Shown: positions 56,101 to 63,566 of the stretch, piece after piece
Numbering within the stretch: position 1 is the first letter of the stretch
Layout of the letters: the number at the start of each line of letters is the position of its first letter
From: Paraburkholderia sp. BCC1886
GTDB lineage: Bacteria > Pseudomonadota > Gammaproteobacteria > Burkholderiales > Burkholderiaceae
Assembly: GCF_900996245.1 (NCBI RefSeq)
Contig: NZ_CAAJGK010000085.1
Span: 62,001-126,000 of the forward strand
DNA: 64,000 nucleotides
Reading direction: 5' to 3'
The notes under the pieces: generated by a model
What the model was told of the DNA's origin: nothing
What the model saw: the letters and a program-made list of their open reading frames with translations, nothing else
Databases searched by the model: none
Program-made: the position numbers and the translations under genes

Positions 56101-59100
56101 TGATTCTGCTTGCTGGAGCTACCGACCGACACAGCATTCACGCGGTCGGCGACCGAGTTGTAGCCAATCGCCACGCCATTGACCGCGCTGACAGACGCAT
56201 TCAAACCGAGTGCCATGCCATTCGTGGCCGACGGGTTGATAAAGGCGTTATAGCCGATCACGACCGAACCCGTGCTCGTGGCGCTCGCATTGCCACCGAA
56301 TGCCATGGAGTTCTTGGCTTGGGCGCGCGAGTTATAGCCAATCGCCACCGAGTTGTCTGAGTTGGCGCCGATCGAAGCGCTATAACCGATTGCAGTCGAA
56401 CCCACCGACAGAGCGCCGGCACCCGTGCCGACCGCGGTAGATGCGTCGCTACCGGCGGACGAACCTGCGCCGACCGACAGTGCGCCGGCACCGGTTGCCG
56501 CTGCCACCGGACCGATTGCCATCGCGTTCAGGTCCGCCGACGCTGACGTGTTCGCACCGCTAGTGACCGTCGTGCTGACTGCAATGTAATTCGTGACCGG
56601 CACTGCCGCTGCCAGCAACAGGGATCTGACGCCGCCGCCCTGCTGCGAGGACTGCAGAAGTCGCGATTGCAATGCGTCGAGCTGCGCCACGGTTGCTGCA
56701 TCCGTTTGATTCACGCCGTTCGCGACGTGGGTGATGCGCATTTCGGCGCCTCGACTACCGACAGATACCGTATTAGCTGCGTCCGTGGTCGCGTTCACGC
56801 CGATGGCGGTCGAGTTATCGTATCTGGCCATCGAACCTGCTCCGATAGCCAACGAGTTCGTGCCGGTCGCCATCGCGTTGCCACCGATTGCGACGGATTC
56901 GCTACCGCTTGCCGATGCCGCACCCGACACGGAAACGACCTTGACATACTTTGCTGCGCCAACGAGATCGCCTGCGGCCGAGTTGAGCGCATTGAGCGCG
57001 TCGCCGACGTTGCTGTAGGTCGCGCCGCTGATCGTGTAACCCGGTGCGGAAATCGTGCCGTCGGTATTGACCGTTGCGCCCGCACCAATGGCTGCCGCTA
57101 CGCTGTTGACCGTGTTGTAGAACTGGCCGCCGTTCACGGCGGCCGTGCTACCCGAAGCGATTTCGCCAGCTGCCACGTTGGTCAGGGCGACCGGCGCTGC
57201 AGCGAGCAAGCCGCCGAGCGTCAGCGCATCGTGTGCCGACGAATCGTAGACGACCGAATTGGGTGAACCAGCACCGCCGCTGATCGACGCATTGGCGATA
57301 GCGGTATTCATCTGGCCCAGATTGACAGCGTCGCTGTTTGCGACACCGTTCGCCACGTTTGCCAGCGTCACTGCCTTCGTCGAGCCTACGCCGCCGAAGG
57401 TCACCTTGCCCTTGCTCGTGTCGTCGTACGCGACGAAGCTGTTCGTGACGACACCGCTGGTGTTGATGTTTGCGCCCATCGCCGTCAGTTGCGACAGGTT
57501 CACCGCATCGGTTGCGCTCGTGCCGTTGGCTACGTTGACGATCTGGCGCTCGGTGCCCGCTGCACCGACCGACACTGCGTTGGCACGGCTCGCTACCGAA
57601 TTCGAACCCAGTGCCACCGAGTTGGTTGCCGATGCGTTTGCTGCGCCACCGATCGCAACCGAATCCGTGCCGGTTGCCGACGAATCGGCCAACGTCGACT
57701 TCGTGTGGAAGTATTTGATGCCACCACCGTTGGTGATGTTGTTCACCGTGTTAGTGACGATCGATATGTCGCGAGACAAGTTTGTCACGCCACCGGACAG
57801 GTCCACCAACCCACCGGTAACGTTCGCCACGTTCCGGTTAGTTTGATACAACTGAGCGCCGTTCACCGCATCAGTGCTGGAAGCGGACGAAATGTCGCCT
57901 GCGGCAACGTGTGTCAGCTTGACAGCAGACGTGCTATCGACGCCGCCGAGCGTCACACTGGTACGAGCCGACGAATCGTATGCGACCACGAGCGGATTTC
58001 CCGCAATGCCGTCGGTCACGATATTGTTGACCGTGTTGGTCACGTTGGCCAGGTTGCCGGCGATATTGGCAACATTACCTGCTACGTTCGCGACATTCTG
58101 GTTGGTCTGGAAAAGTTGCGAGCCGTTTACGGCATCTGTGCTCCAGGCCGAAGAGATATCACCCGCCGTCAGGTTGGTGATCTTCGTACCCGACGTTCCT
58201 TTGAGCGTAATCAATGCGCTGCCGGAATCGTCATAGGTGACCGCATTGGGCGTCGCCTCGCCACCGCCGCCGCCGTTAACGCTTGCGATTGCCGTGTTCA
58301 GCTGATCGAGGTTGACTGCGTCGGTGCCTGCGGAGCCCGCGGAGACGTTGGTGATTTGCCTTGTGTACTGGCTTTTGCCGTCTGCCGACAAGTAGCCAAT
58401 CGATACGCTGTCGTTGCGGCTAGCGATCGAACTCGCACCCAATGCCACCGAGTTGGATACCAACGCAGCCGCTCCAGCGCCGTATGCGCTGGAATTCTTG
58501 CCGACTGCCATGGACGACGGGCCGGAAGCCACCGAATCGAGACCCGTTGCCCGCGCATCCGTCGACGCGTCGCTGGACGAGGATTTTGCGCTGAAGTAGC
58601 GCGTGCGTTGATACAGTTGCGCGCCGTTCACGCCGTCTGCACTCGCCGCTGAAACATCGCCGGCGCCAAGATTCTTGATCTGCTTTCCATACATCAACAC
58701 ATTGTCGAGCATGGAAATACCGTTCTTGCCATGAAGAACGAGATCGCCAGTTTTGGTGCCATACATGAACGCCGGCTGGCTCACTGCGCTAAAGCCATCG
58801 CCATAGCTCACGAACATACCGAAGCCATCTACCCCGGTATCGACATAAGGCGTCGTCGAGGTCTGCGCCTGCGTGATGGAGCCGGGAATACTGCACCCCG
58901 AAGTATTGGTGCCATACGCGACGCTGGAGGCGCAGAATTCGACACCAGCCTGGCCGGCCAGGGCGCTATAGGGGCCGGGGTTGACGGGCATCGCTGCAGC
59001 ATGCGCAAGGCTGCTAAATGTAAGACCCGTTGCCGCAATGGCAAAGGCTCCGCCTGCCATGCCCGCGACCCTCAATGCGCCTGAACGGCTTTGCGATGCG

Positions 59101-59234
59101 TCATCACCCAGCGCGGTTTCCGTCAGCAATCGCTTGCCGCCGCGCGATTTTTTCCCGCTAGATTTGGTCGTTTCAGCTGCGGCCACATATGTACCGACAT
59201 CCGCGTTCCAGACCGATTTGTATACCTTGTTCAT
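50172..59234 (-). CDS. Giant trimeric autotransporter adhesin (YadA-like)
   Basis: 3020 residues. The N-terminus has the extended signal peptide region MNKVYKSVWNADVGTYVAAAE, then a basic stretch and hydrophobic core ending near SLAHAA (about residue 79). The passenger consists of YadA-head-type repeats (SVAIGGNA, SLAIGAGS, NAVSVGSRGAERQI), neck motifs (ITNVANGT..TDAVNLSQL) and stalk repeats with VAYDDTSKGKVTFGG. The last 80 residues are the YadA membrane anchor (AAKGIASASALN to GIGIVLGN), forming a 12-strand trimeric barrel. It is predicted to mediate adhesion to hosts or abiotic surfaces. A downstream OmpA gene and two-component operon form its neighbourhood. The start has AGAGGA about ten bases upstream. 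Confidence 0.96.
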   Translation of the reverse strand: MNKVYKSVWNADVGTYVAAAETTKSSGKKSRGGKRLLTETALGDDASQSRSGALRVAGMAGGAFAIAATGLTFSSLAHAAAMPVNPGPYSALAGQAGVEFCASSVAYGTNTSGCSIPGSITQAQTSTTPYVDTGVDGFGMFVSYGDGFSAVSQPAFMYGTKTGDLVLHGKNGISMLDNVLMYGKQIKNLGAGDVSAASADGVNGAQLYQRTRYFSAKSSSSDASTDARATGLDSVASGPSSMAVGKNSSAYGAGAAALVSNSVALGASSIASRNDSVSIGYLSADGKSQYTRQITNVSAGSAGTDAVNLDQLNTAIASVNGGGGGEATPNAVTYDDSGSALITLKGTSGTKITNLTAGDISSAWSTDAVNGSQLFQTNQNVANVAGNVANIAGNLANVTNTVNNIVTDGIAGNPLVVAYDSSARTSVTLGGVDSTSAVKLTHVAAGDISSASSTDAVNGAQLYQTNRNVANVTGGLVDLSGGVTNLSRDISIVTNTVNNITNGGGIKYFHTKSTLADSSATGTDSVAIGGAANASATNSVALGSNSVASRANAVSVGAAGTERQIVNVANGTSATDAVNLSQLTAMGANINTSGVVTNSFVAYDDTSKGKVTFGGVGSTKAVTLANVANGVANSDAVNLGQMNTAIANASISGGAGSPNSVVYDSSAHDALTLGGLLAAAPVALTNVAAGEIASGSTAAVNGGQFYNTVNSVAAAIGAGATVNTDGTISAPGYTISGATYSNVGDALNALNSAAGDLVGAAKYVKVVSVSGAASASGSESVAIGGNAMATGTNSLAIGAGSMARYDNSTAIGVNATTDAANTVSVGSRGAEMRITHVANGVNQTDAATVAQLDALQSRLLQSSQQGGGVRSLLLAAAVPVTNYIAVSTTVTSGANTSASADLNAMAIGPVAAATGAGALSVGAGSSAGSDASTAVGTGAGALSVGSTAIGYSASIGANSDNSVAIGYNSRAQAKNSMAFGGNASATSTGSVVIGYNAFINPSATNGMALGLNASVSAVNGVAIGYNSVADRVNAVSVGSSSKQNQITYVAAGTSGTDAVNVTQLSGVTTMIGGGAGVNSDGTIKKPNFTVGGQTFTDVGAAISAVAAGGTANGVVYDTTSKTKVTLGGVGSTSPVTLSNVSNGIANNDAVNVAQLQAMGATIGTSGAVTNSFVAYDDTTSGTISLKGASGTTITKVKAGALSASSSDAVNGTQLFQTNANVTNVAGSVSNVTNTVNNITNGGGIKYFHTKSTLADSSATGTDSVAIGGAASASSTNSVALGSNSLANRANAVSVGAAGTERQIINVANGTSATDAVNLSQLKAMGASVDTSGVVTNSFVAYDDTSKGKVTFGGVGSTKAVTLTNVANGVANADAVNMAQLKAMGGTIDTSGNVTNAFVAYDDTTKGKVTLGGSGSTKTVTLTNVANGAANADAVNMAQLKAMGGTVDTSGNVTNAFVAYDDTTKGKVTLGGAGSTKAVTLTNVANGAANADAVNMAQLKAMGGTVDTSGNVTNSFVAYDDTTSGTISLKGASGTTITKVKAGALSASSSDAVNGTQLFQTNANVTNVAGSVSNVTNTVNNITNGGGIKYFHTKSTLADSSATGTDSVAIGGAASASSTNSVALGSNSLANRANAVSVGAVGTERQIINVANGTSATDAVNLSQLKAMGASVDTSGVVTNSFVAYDDTSKGKVTFGGTGSTKPVTLTNVAAGVSNLDAVNMAQLKAMGVNVDTSGNVTNSFVAYDDTTLGKVSLRGTGGSTLTNVKAGVLTSASLDAVNGGQLFQTNANVANIAGDVSNVTNTVNNITNGGGIKYFNAKSTLADSSATGTNSVAIGGAANASGVNSVALGANSVAGRANAVSVGAAGTERQIINVANGTSGTDAVNLSQLKAMGASVDTSGAVTNSFVAYDDTSKGKVTLGGGSSALAVTLTNLADAKINASSTDAVNGSQLYKTASSVAEALGGGASVAANGSISAPAYEITGSTYSNVGDALAAVDGQLGDINTNFSTNLKYVKIVSASGAAQASGGESVAIGGNAMATGTNSLAIGAGAVSRYDNSTAIGVNASTDAANTVSVGSRGAEMRITHVANGVNATDAATVAQLDALQTQLVQSTQQSGGVRSMLLGATPVTNYIAVSSTVTGGSSTSASNDLNTMAIGPAAAATGAGALAVGAGSIAGSTASTAVGTGATIASINATAIGYSASVGAYSENALAIGYNSRVVGNNAIAIGTEAGATAAGAIAIGYNAFIDRVATNSMAIGLNSSVSAANAVAIGYGAVADRANAVSVGSRTRASQIINVAAGTSDTDAVNLAQMTTAINAAASGGSTEAVVYDTTSHTKISLGNTGTPVTVANVANGVANNDAVNVQQLKAMGASIDTSGHFSNAFVAYDDTSKSKVTFGGVGSTTPVTLTNVAAGGVTSSSKDAINGSQLYGAMSSTAAALGGGSTVGADGKVTKPSYTLNGATYSDVGAALVAAASTGGSGGDTTDAVKYDTSAHARITLGNTGTPVTVANVANGVANNDAVNVQQLKAMGASIDTSGHLSNSFVAYDDTSKSKVTFGGVGSTTPVTLSNVAVGQVTSNSKEAINGSQLYGAMSSTAAALGGNSTVGSDGKITTSYSLDGKTYNNVGSTLDAMNSKIATGSTDGVVYDTSAHDKLTLGGENSTTPVKLANVAAATSDYEAVNLKQLKDAGLNVDTSGTVTNAFVAYDNATKGSVTFNAGGLPTQLKNVAIGTDLTDAVNLGQMQTYVADHGGNGTTNGVAYDDASKKKVTLGGAGATEAVTLTNVAAGASATDAVNYSQFSALESQVNNALNGGAGNTTYVNINTPASGGTSAAATGSDSIAIGNGASASGNESIAIGKNTVTTGDSSVAMGAGASAPNTNAVALGANSTTDRDNSVSVGSAGAERQITNLAAGTQGTDAVNLNQLNSAMGNMSNSINNVDRNAAKGIASASALNIVTPYLPGRTTVNAGIANYRGYQAVGVGVSRWNEKGTINYNLGVSTSGGNSTIVRAGIGIVLGN
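54258..55749 (-). repeat. Near-identical 0.5-kb blocks repeated at 1029-bp spacing inside the adhesin gene
   Basis: The block at about 54258-54720 recurs at about 55287-55749 with only a few base differences (offset 1029 bases = 343 codons). It covers the KYFHTKSTLADSSATGTDSVAIGG region through a coiled stalk segment. A third, more divergent copy is seen around 57500-57760 and a fourth near 53570-53860. Confidence 0.9.
54721..55251 (-). repeat. Three 177-bp tandem repeats (59 codons) inside the adhesin gene
   Basis: Copies begin at 54721, 54898 and 55075, each opening with (A)(C/T)CGTGCCGCCCATGGCC on the plus strand. Each encodes one stalk/neck unit of 59 residues (AVNMAQLKAMGG...VAYDDTTKG...). 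The first two are nearly identical, indicating recent duplication. Confidence 0.9.
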
Positions 59235-59879
59235 TACCCTTGCATTCCTCTAAAACGGGCCAACCCCGCTTGCAGTTCAGTTGGTGAAATCGCAATCACA
59301 CGACCTCCGCAGAAAACTGGTCGCGGACCATAAAGCTCGCTCCAGACTTTTCACGCCTCGCAAATCTAACTGCCCGCTCTATCCCTAAAAATCAGGAAAA
59401 GCGAAATCGACGTAGGAATTTTCTGAATGAACTCGGGAGAAATCGCGAATGGTCGAACAGCCGCATCCAGATGGGCTTTAACGTCTCACCAAGAAAGGCT
59501 TAAGGGCCCTCTCGAAATACTTCTCGTCGCGTTTTTACGACATGTTCGTATGCCGCAACACCGGAAGGTGATGCTGAAGATGACAGCGCTTGTAGTACTT
59601 CCGGGAGCTTGGGCCTGACTTGACAGTCGCAAACAGAGGTTCATCTTCAATCTGTCTTGCAGATCGCTGCATTTACCCACGCCAGTTTGAGAAATTTCGC
59701 AATCCTGTAAGACCTATCCCTTCCTATACTTTGCTTCGACACTGTTGCTCGAGCGCTTTGGACGGGACATTTCCCCAACCCTCGTCCCTATCCGATTCGA
59801 AAAGCCGCGCAAAGCCGTGTCCAGGCAACACTCACTCTTCGCATCAACTTTCGCATTAATCTTTTTTTAAATTGCACTC
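59235..59879. promoter_or_regulatory. 645-bp divergent intergenic region, adhesin versus pilus locus
   Basis: This holds the promoters of the adhesin (minus) and the Flp pilin gene (plus). It is less GC-rich than its surroundings. A TTGACA at about 59619-59624 has no matching -10 box. The flp start is preceded by a T/A tract (TCTTTTTTTAAATT) and shows no ribosome site. A 63-codon plus-strand frame at 59427-59618 has no recognisable features and is not called. Confidence 0.45.
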
Positions 59880-60158
59880 ATGAAACTTTTAGCTATCCGT
59901 CGTAAAAACAAGCAACTCGGTCAGGGCATGACCGAATACATCATCATCGTCGCGCTCATCGCCGTGTCCGCCATCGGCGTGTACTCGCTGTTCGGTCAGA
60001 CGCTGCGTAACCAGACCGCCGGTCTCGCCGTGGAAATGTCCGGCCAGAACGCCCAAACGAACATCTCGACGGCGCAGACCAACGCGAATACGGCTACCAC
60101 GAACGCCAACAAGACCAAGAACATGGGCAAATATAACGACAGCAACAACACCAACTAA
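59880..60158 (+). CDS. Flp-type prepilin
   Basis: 92 residues. A short basic leader ends KQLGQGMTEYIIIVALIAVSA, matching class III/Tad prepilin cleavage after Gly14, with Glu at mature position 5 and Tyr at 6. One hydrophobic segment follows. The C-terminal half is rich in Asn/Thr/Gln (NISTAQTNANTATTNANKTK), longer than in usual Flp pilins of about 55-65 residues. It would be processed by a prepilin peptidase (not in the window) and polymerised by a Tad system. First gene of the pilus cluster; the next starts 25 bases later. Confidence 0.85.
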   Translation: MKLLAIRRKNKQLGQGMTEYIIIVALIAVSAIGVYSLFGQTLRNQTAGLAVEMSGQNAQTNISTAQTNANTATTNANKTKNMGKYNDSNNTN

Positions 60159-60183
60159 TCTTCTTGAACTAGCGACATTCATC

Positions 60184-61716
60184 ATGAAAAGCTCTGCCCG
60201 AAAGGGCAGGGCCAGGGTTGCCGGCGCCAGCGGGCAGGCGCTGGTCCCTGCTCTGATCTTCCTGCTCGCCGGTTGTATCGGCCTTTACGTGGCGTTCAAC
60301 TCTTTCCAGTTGACGAGCGCGAGAATCAAACTTCAGAACACCGCCGACGCAGCCGCATACAGCGCCGCTGTATTGCAGGCGCGCGACTACAATTTTTCGG
60401 CCTACACGAACCGGGCGATGATCGCCAACCAGGTGAGCGCCGCGCAGGTCGTCGCCTTGAAATCCTGGATAGACGAACTCGACTCCACTTACTCGCAGTC
60501 CGACATCGACGAAATCGTCGGCCAACTCGCGGACCATCCGGCTCAGTGGAGCAGCCCGAAACAGATCGGCAAAAGCGCCATCGCGCCGGTACGCGCGACG
60601 CTGGACGCGTTGCTGCCCACAGTCGGCCGGAATATCGGCACGCTGAACCGTTCGCTGAGCACGGCGCAAGCCAACTATCACGCCGCCATCTTCAGCGCCG
60701 TACCCGATACGGCCGACGCCATCGCCCAGCAAAACCAGCCGGACACGCATGTCACGAGCGGCTATTTCGTCAGTCCGCGCAATGCTGCGCAGCTCGCGGC
60801 GTGGAAGTCCTATACGGCCACGATCACGCCCGCTGGCAAGATCGGCCCGGACGGTTTCGCGGACGTGGTTACGGACGCGAGCACTCTCGACGGCTTCGTC
60901 AAGAATCGCAGTTCCGTGCGCAGCGTCGCGCCCAATTTCCAGCAACTCAACGACACCGCCATCGGCATTTGCGGCAAAGCGAACAGCACCTTCACCATCA
61001 ACGTCACCCACGATGGAGGCACCCAGTTACGCAGCGATAAGGCGGGCTGGCAGTCCATCGACGCGAGTACGGCTCACCTGCGGATCAGCTGCATTGGCGC
61101 GATCGAATCCGAAGCTGGGTTCGGTGGCAGCGCCAACGGCAATATCAAGAGCTTCATGACCAACCCACCGTTCGCCGCCTGGCAAGACTGGCAAGGTTAT
61201 GGCGGCTATTTCAACTTCGGCTACACGGGCAGCACAACGCCCGGCTGGCAAGTGCCCGATGCAATGGCGGAGCAGTTCAGAACCGGACCCGGCACGTCCC
61301 TCGATCCGACCAACGGCGGCCTGCTTCCCTATCAGGACGTGAACGGTGTGGCGCTCGCCGGCCGGGCGCCCCGTATCACGATCGAAGTTTCCCGTAATAG
61401 CAGCACGCTCGTGAAGACCGTCGGTCTGCACGGCGGCGGACGCATGCAGGTCGACGACAACGCGGCGTCCGGTGCGCTGCACGCGCTTTCTAGTGCCAAC
61501 GCGTATTTCGTGCGACCGGACGAGACAACGTCAGTTGGCTCGCTCATCGGCGGACTGACGAATGCCGATCAGTGGGCTCGCGCCGACAAAAAAACCGAGT
61601 ACCCGAGTCTGTTCAGTCCGTATTGGCAAGCCGCGCTGGCCCCCGTCAGCGACAGCGAGCGCGCCGCGGCTCAGGCAAGCCAGATTTCAGCCGCCGCAAA
61701 GGTACCGAAGCCATGA
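60184..61716 (+). CDS. TadG-like pilus assembly protein
   Basis: 510 residues. The N-terminus GQALVPALIFLLAGCIGLYVAFNSFQLTSARIKLQNTADAAAYSAAVLQARDYNF by position 17-71 is a TadE/TadG-type membrane anchor followed by the conserved LQNTADAAAYSAA segment. The rest is a long extracytoplasmic domain with few cysteines and Gly/Tyr-rich parts (GYGGYFNFGYTG). There is no von Willebrand domain I can see. The stop overlaps the start of the TadE-like gene (ATGA), so the two should be made in fixed ratio. Confidence 0.8.
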   Translation: MKSSARKGRARVAGASGQALVPALIFLLAGCIGLYVAFNSFQLTSARIKLQNTADAAAYSAAVLQARDYNFSAYTNRAMIANQVSAAQVVALKSWIDELDSTYSQSDIDEIVGQLADHPAQWSSPKQIGKSAIAPVRATLDALLPTVGRNIGTLNRSLSTAQANYHAAIFSAVPDTADAIAQQNQPDTHVTSGYFVSPRNAAQLAAWKSYTATITPAGKIGPDGFADVVTDASTLDGFVKNRSSVRSVAPNFQQLNDTAIGICGKANSTFTINVTHDGGTQLRSDKAGWQSIDASTAHLRISCIGAIESEAGFGGSANGNIKSFMTNPPFAAWQDWQGYGGYFNFGYTGSTTPGWQVPDAMAEQFRTGPGTSLDPTNGGLLPYQDVNGVALAGRAPRITIEVSRNSSTLVKTVGLHGGGRMQVDDNAASGALHALSSANAYFVRPDETTSVGSLIGGLTNADQWARADKKTEYPSLFSPYWQAALAPVSDSERAAAQASQISAAAKVPKP

Positions 61717-62597
61717 AACGCATCCCTATTCGGCGCGCGCCGCAGGCTGGTCAGGCAATGGTGGAATTCATTCTGTCCATGACCATGGTCATGAGCGTGC
61801 TGCTGCTCGCCATCGCGATGCTCGGCAAGTTCAACGACGTCCGCAACCGGACCTTGATGAGCTCGCGCTACGTCGCATGGGAACGCACGGTGTGGACCGA
61901 CAGTGATGCGAAGAAAAACCTCGTCGGGGATTCCGCCACCACGGAGGGCTGGTCCGGCACCTATGGCAGCCCGGCATTGGCTTCCAGCAAACTGGATACG
62001 GAGCTTAAAGCGGAAGTGATGCAGCGTCTCTTCGTGGGGAACAATGCGCCGGTTGCCGGCGCGGACCGTCAGCAGAACCGCCTGGCATCCTCGAAGCCGG
62101 CCATGTGGCAGGACTACGGTGGGAAGGCGTTCCTGGGTTCCGCCAACGCCGTGACCGTCGGCACCAATGTAAGTGCCGATCCAGCAACGAGCCGGACCGG
62201 CTCGGCGCTGGCGCATTGGCAGGTTCCCACCGCCGGCGGAGTGCCGTACGACGCCCAGTTGGCCCTCCCCACCCGAACACTGCAATCCGGCACGGTCAGC
62301 CTTTCCGTCGCGCAGGACAGCGACGTGCTCAAACGGCTCTGGCCGAAAAACGGACTGTTACCCGCGTTCACCGGTCTGACGTTTTCTGACACCAATGTCC
62401 TGATGACCAACACATGGGCGCCGAACGGCTCTGCGAGCAACAAGGCGCTGTTCAGCCGTGCCGTGCCGGCGGCGAATGTCGCGCTGGTGCCGTCCGCCGG
62501 ATATCTGGGGCTGCAGAAGTACGCACCTGAAATCTCGTCGCTGCAATTCGGTCGCGTTCAGCAGGACGTCGTACCGTCGAATCGCCTGAGCCAATGA
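61713..62597 (+). CDS. TadE-like pseudopilin
   Basis: 294 residues from ATG at 61713, overlapping the previous stop. A basic leader ends QAGQAMVEFILSMTMVMSVLLLAIAML, a prepilin-like site with Gly13 before Gln and Glu at +5. The remaining 240 residues are extracytoplasmic and begin GKFNDVRNRTLMSSRYVAWERTVW-like. TadE proteins are minor pseudopilins needed for Flp pilus assembly. The length is greater than typical TadE (about 180). It overlaps the next start by four bases. Confidence 0.8.
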   Translation: MKRIPIRRAPQAGQAMVEFILSMTMVMSVLLLAIAMLGKFNDVRNRTLMSSRYVAWERTVWTDSDAKKNLVGDSATTEGWSGTYGSPALASSKLDTELKAEVMQRLFVGNNAPVAGADRQQNRLASSKPAMWQDYGGKAFLGSANAVTVGTNVSADPATSRTGSALAHWQVPTAGGVPYDAQLALPTRTLQSGTVSLSVAQDSDVLKRLWPKNGLLPAFTGLTFSDTNVLMTNTWAPNGSASNKALFSRAVPAANVALVPSAGYLGLQKYAPEISSLQFGRVQQDVVPSNRLSQ

Positions 62598-63337
62598 AGA
62601 CCTCACATTCTTTCGCTGGCGCGCCTGACGTGGTTCGCGTGGCTCGCGTGGCAACCGTGTTGATCAGCATGCTGGCCAGTGCGCCCGCGCTGGCCAGCAA
62701 CGCATGCAACAAAACCCCCGTGCCGCCGCAAAGCACGGAGGCCATCGGTCGCGACATGATCGTGAACGGCGTGCCCACGTCGGTCGTCGGTATGCAATTC
62801 GCCGGGAGCGTTCGTGATGTGTCCAGAGCGTTCCGCGAGTTCTGGGTCCGCGAGGACGTGCCCGCCAAAGGCCGCACCAGTCCCTCGGGCCTCCTTCTCA
62901 GCGCGCTGGACGATCAATGTCTGTACGTACTCAGCATTCCGCCGCAGCCGGACAGCACACGCACCCGCGGACTCATGAGCGTGATCCGGGTCGGCAGCGA
63001 TCCGGTTCAGCATCGCATTCCCGACTCCGCGATTGCGCTACCGCAAGACAGCAAGGTCGTCTCGGACGTCGAAAGTCGCGATCCGGGACAGACCGGGCGT
63101 ACGTGGCTGCTGGATCTGCCGGGCGAAGCGCGTTGGAACGCACAGCGCTATCGCAACGCGCTCGCCATGCAAGGGTGGGCGAGCGTGAGCCGTCAGGCGG
63201 ATTACCCCTCCGCCGGCGTCCGGTCCGCCCAAGGTTCGGCCTTCGCCATGCAGCACGGTCCGGACAGCGTGGACGTGAGCTTTTCCGATCGCGACGGCCG
63301 CACCGTCGCAGTCGTCAACGTAATCAGGAGCCGTTGA
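62594..63337 (+). CDS. Secreted protein of unknown function in the pilus locus
   Basis: 247 residues; family not recognised. A signal peptide is clear (ARVATVLISMLASAPALAS, cleavage near residue 35) with no lipobox. The mature protein starts NACNKTPVPPQSTEAIGRDMIVNGVPTSVVGMQF and contains VRDVSRAFREFWV. Two or three cysteines could form disulfides. It overlaps the TadE-like gene (ATGA) and ends one base before the next ATG, so it is firmly part of the operon and may be a periplasmic assembly factor or pilotin-like protein (inference). Confidence 0.75.
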   Translation: MKTSHSFAGAPDVVRVARVATVLISMLASAPALASNACNKTPVPPQSTEAIGRDMIVNGVPTSVVGMQFAGSVRDVSRAFREFWVREDVPAKGRTSPSGLLLSALDDQCLYVLSIPPQPDSTRTRGLMSVIRVGSDPVQHRIPDSAIALPQDSKVVSDVESRDPGQTGRTWLLDLPGEARWNAQRYRNALAMQGWASVSRQADYPSAGVRSAQGSAFAMQHGPDSVDVSFSDRDGRTVAVVNVIRSR

Positions 63338-63338
63338 A

Positions 63339-63545
63339 ATGCAACATCCGCGACCTATCGAGTTTTCCGTTAAGCGGCGTCGCCGGCAGCGGGGACAAGC
63401 TTATGCGGAATACCTCGTCGTCACGACCGCGCTCGTGGGCATTCTGCTGCTGGCCGCGGGCGATACCGTTGCGCCTTTCACGGCGCTCATTTCAGGCTTC
63501 AAGTCGTTTTTTAGCGCTTATAGCTTCACCCTTTCGCTTCCCTGA
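63339..63545 (+). CDS. Second short prepilin-like protein
   Basis: 68 residues. A strongly basic leader (KRRRRQRG) precedes QAYAEYLVVTTALVGILLLAAG, again with Gly before Gln and Glu-Tyr at positions 5-6 of the mature form, the Flp signature. The mature peptide of about 49 residues ends in aromatic FKSFFSAYSF. It may be a minor pilin or the main Flp pilin, leaving the longer protein at 59880 as a specialised version. It starts one base after the preceding stop. Confidence 0.8.
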   Translation: MQHPRPIEFSVKRRRRQRGQAYAEYLVVTTALVGILLLAAGDTVAPFTALISGFKSFFSAYSFTLSLP

Positions 63546-63566
63546 CCTGCCACGGTCGAATTCGTC

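Noticed and set aside
59427..59618. 63-codon plus-strand frame in the divergent region before flp
   Set aside because: No ribosome site, no recognisable features and low-quality composition; the stretch is better read as regulatory DNA.
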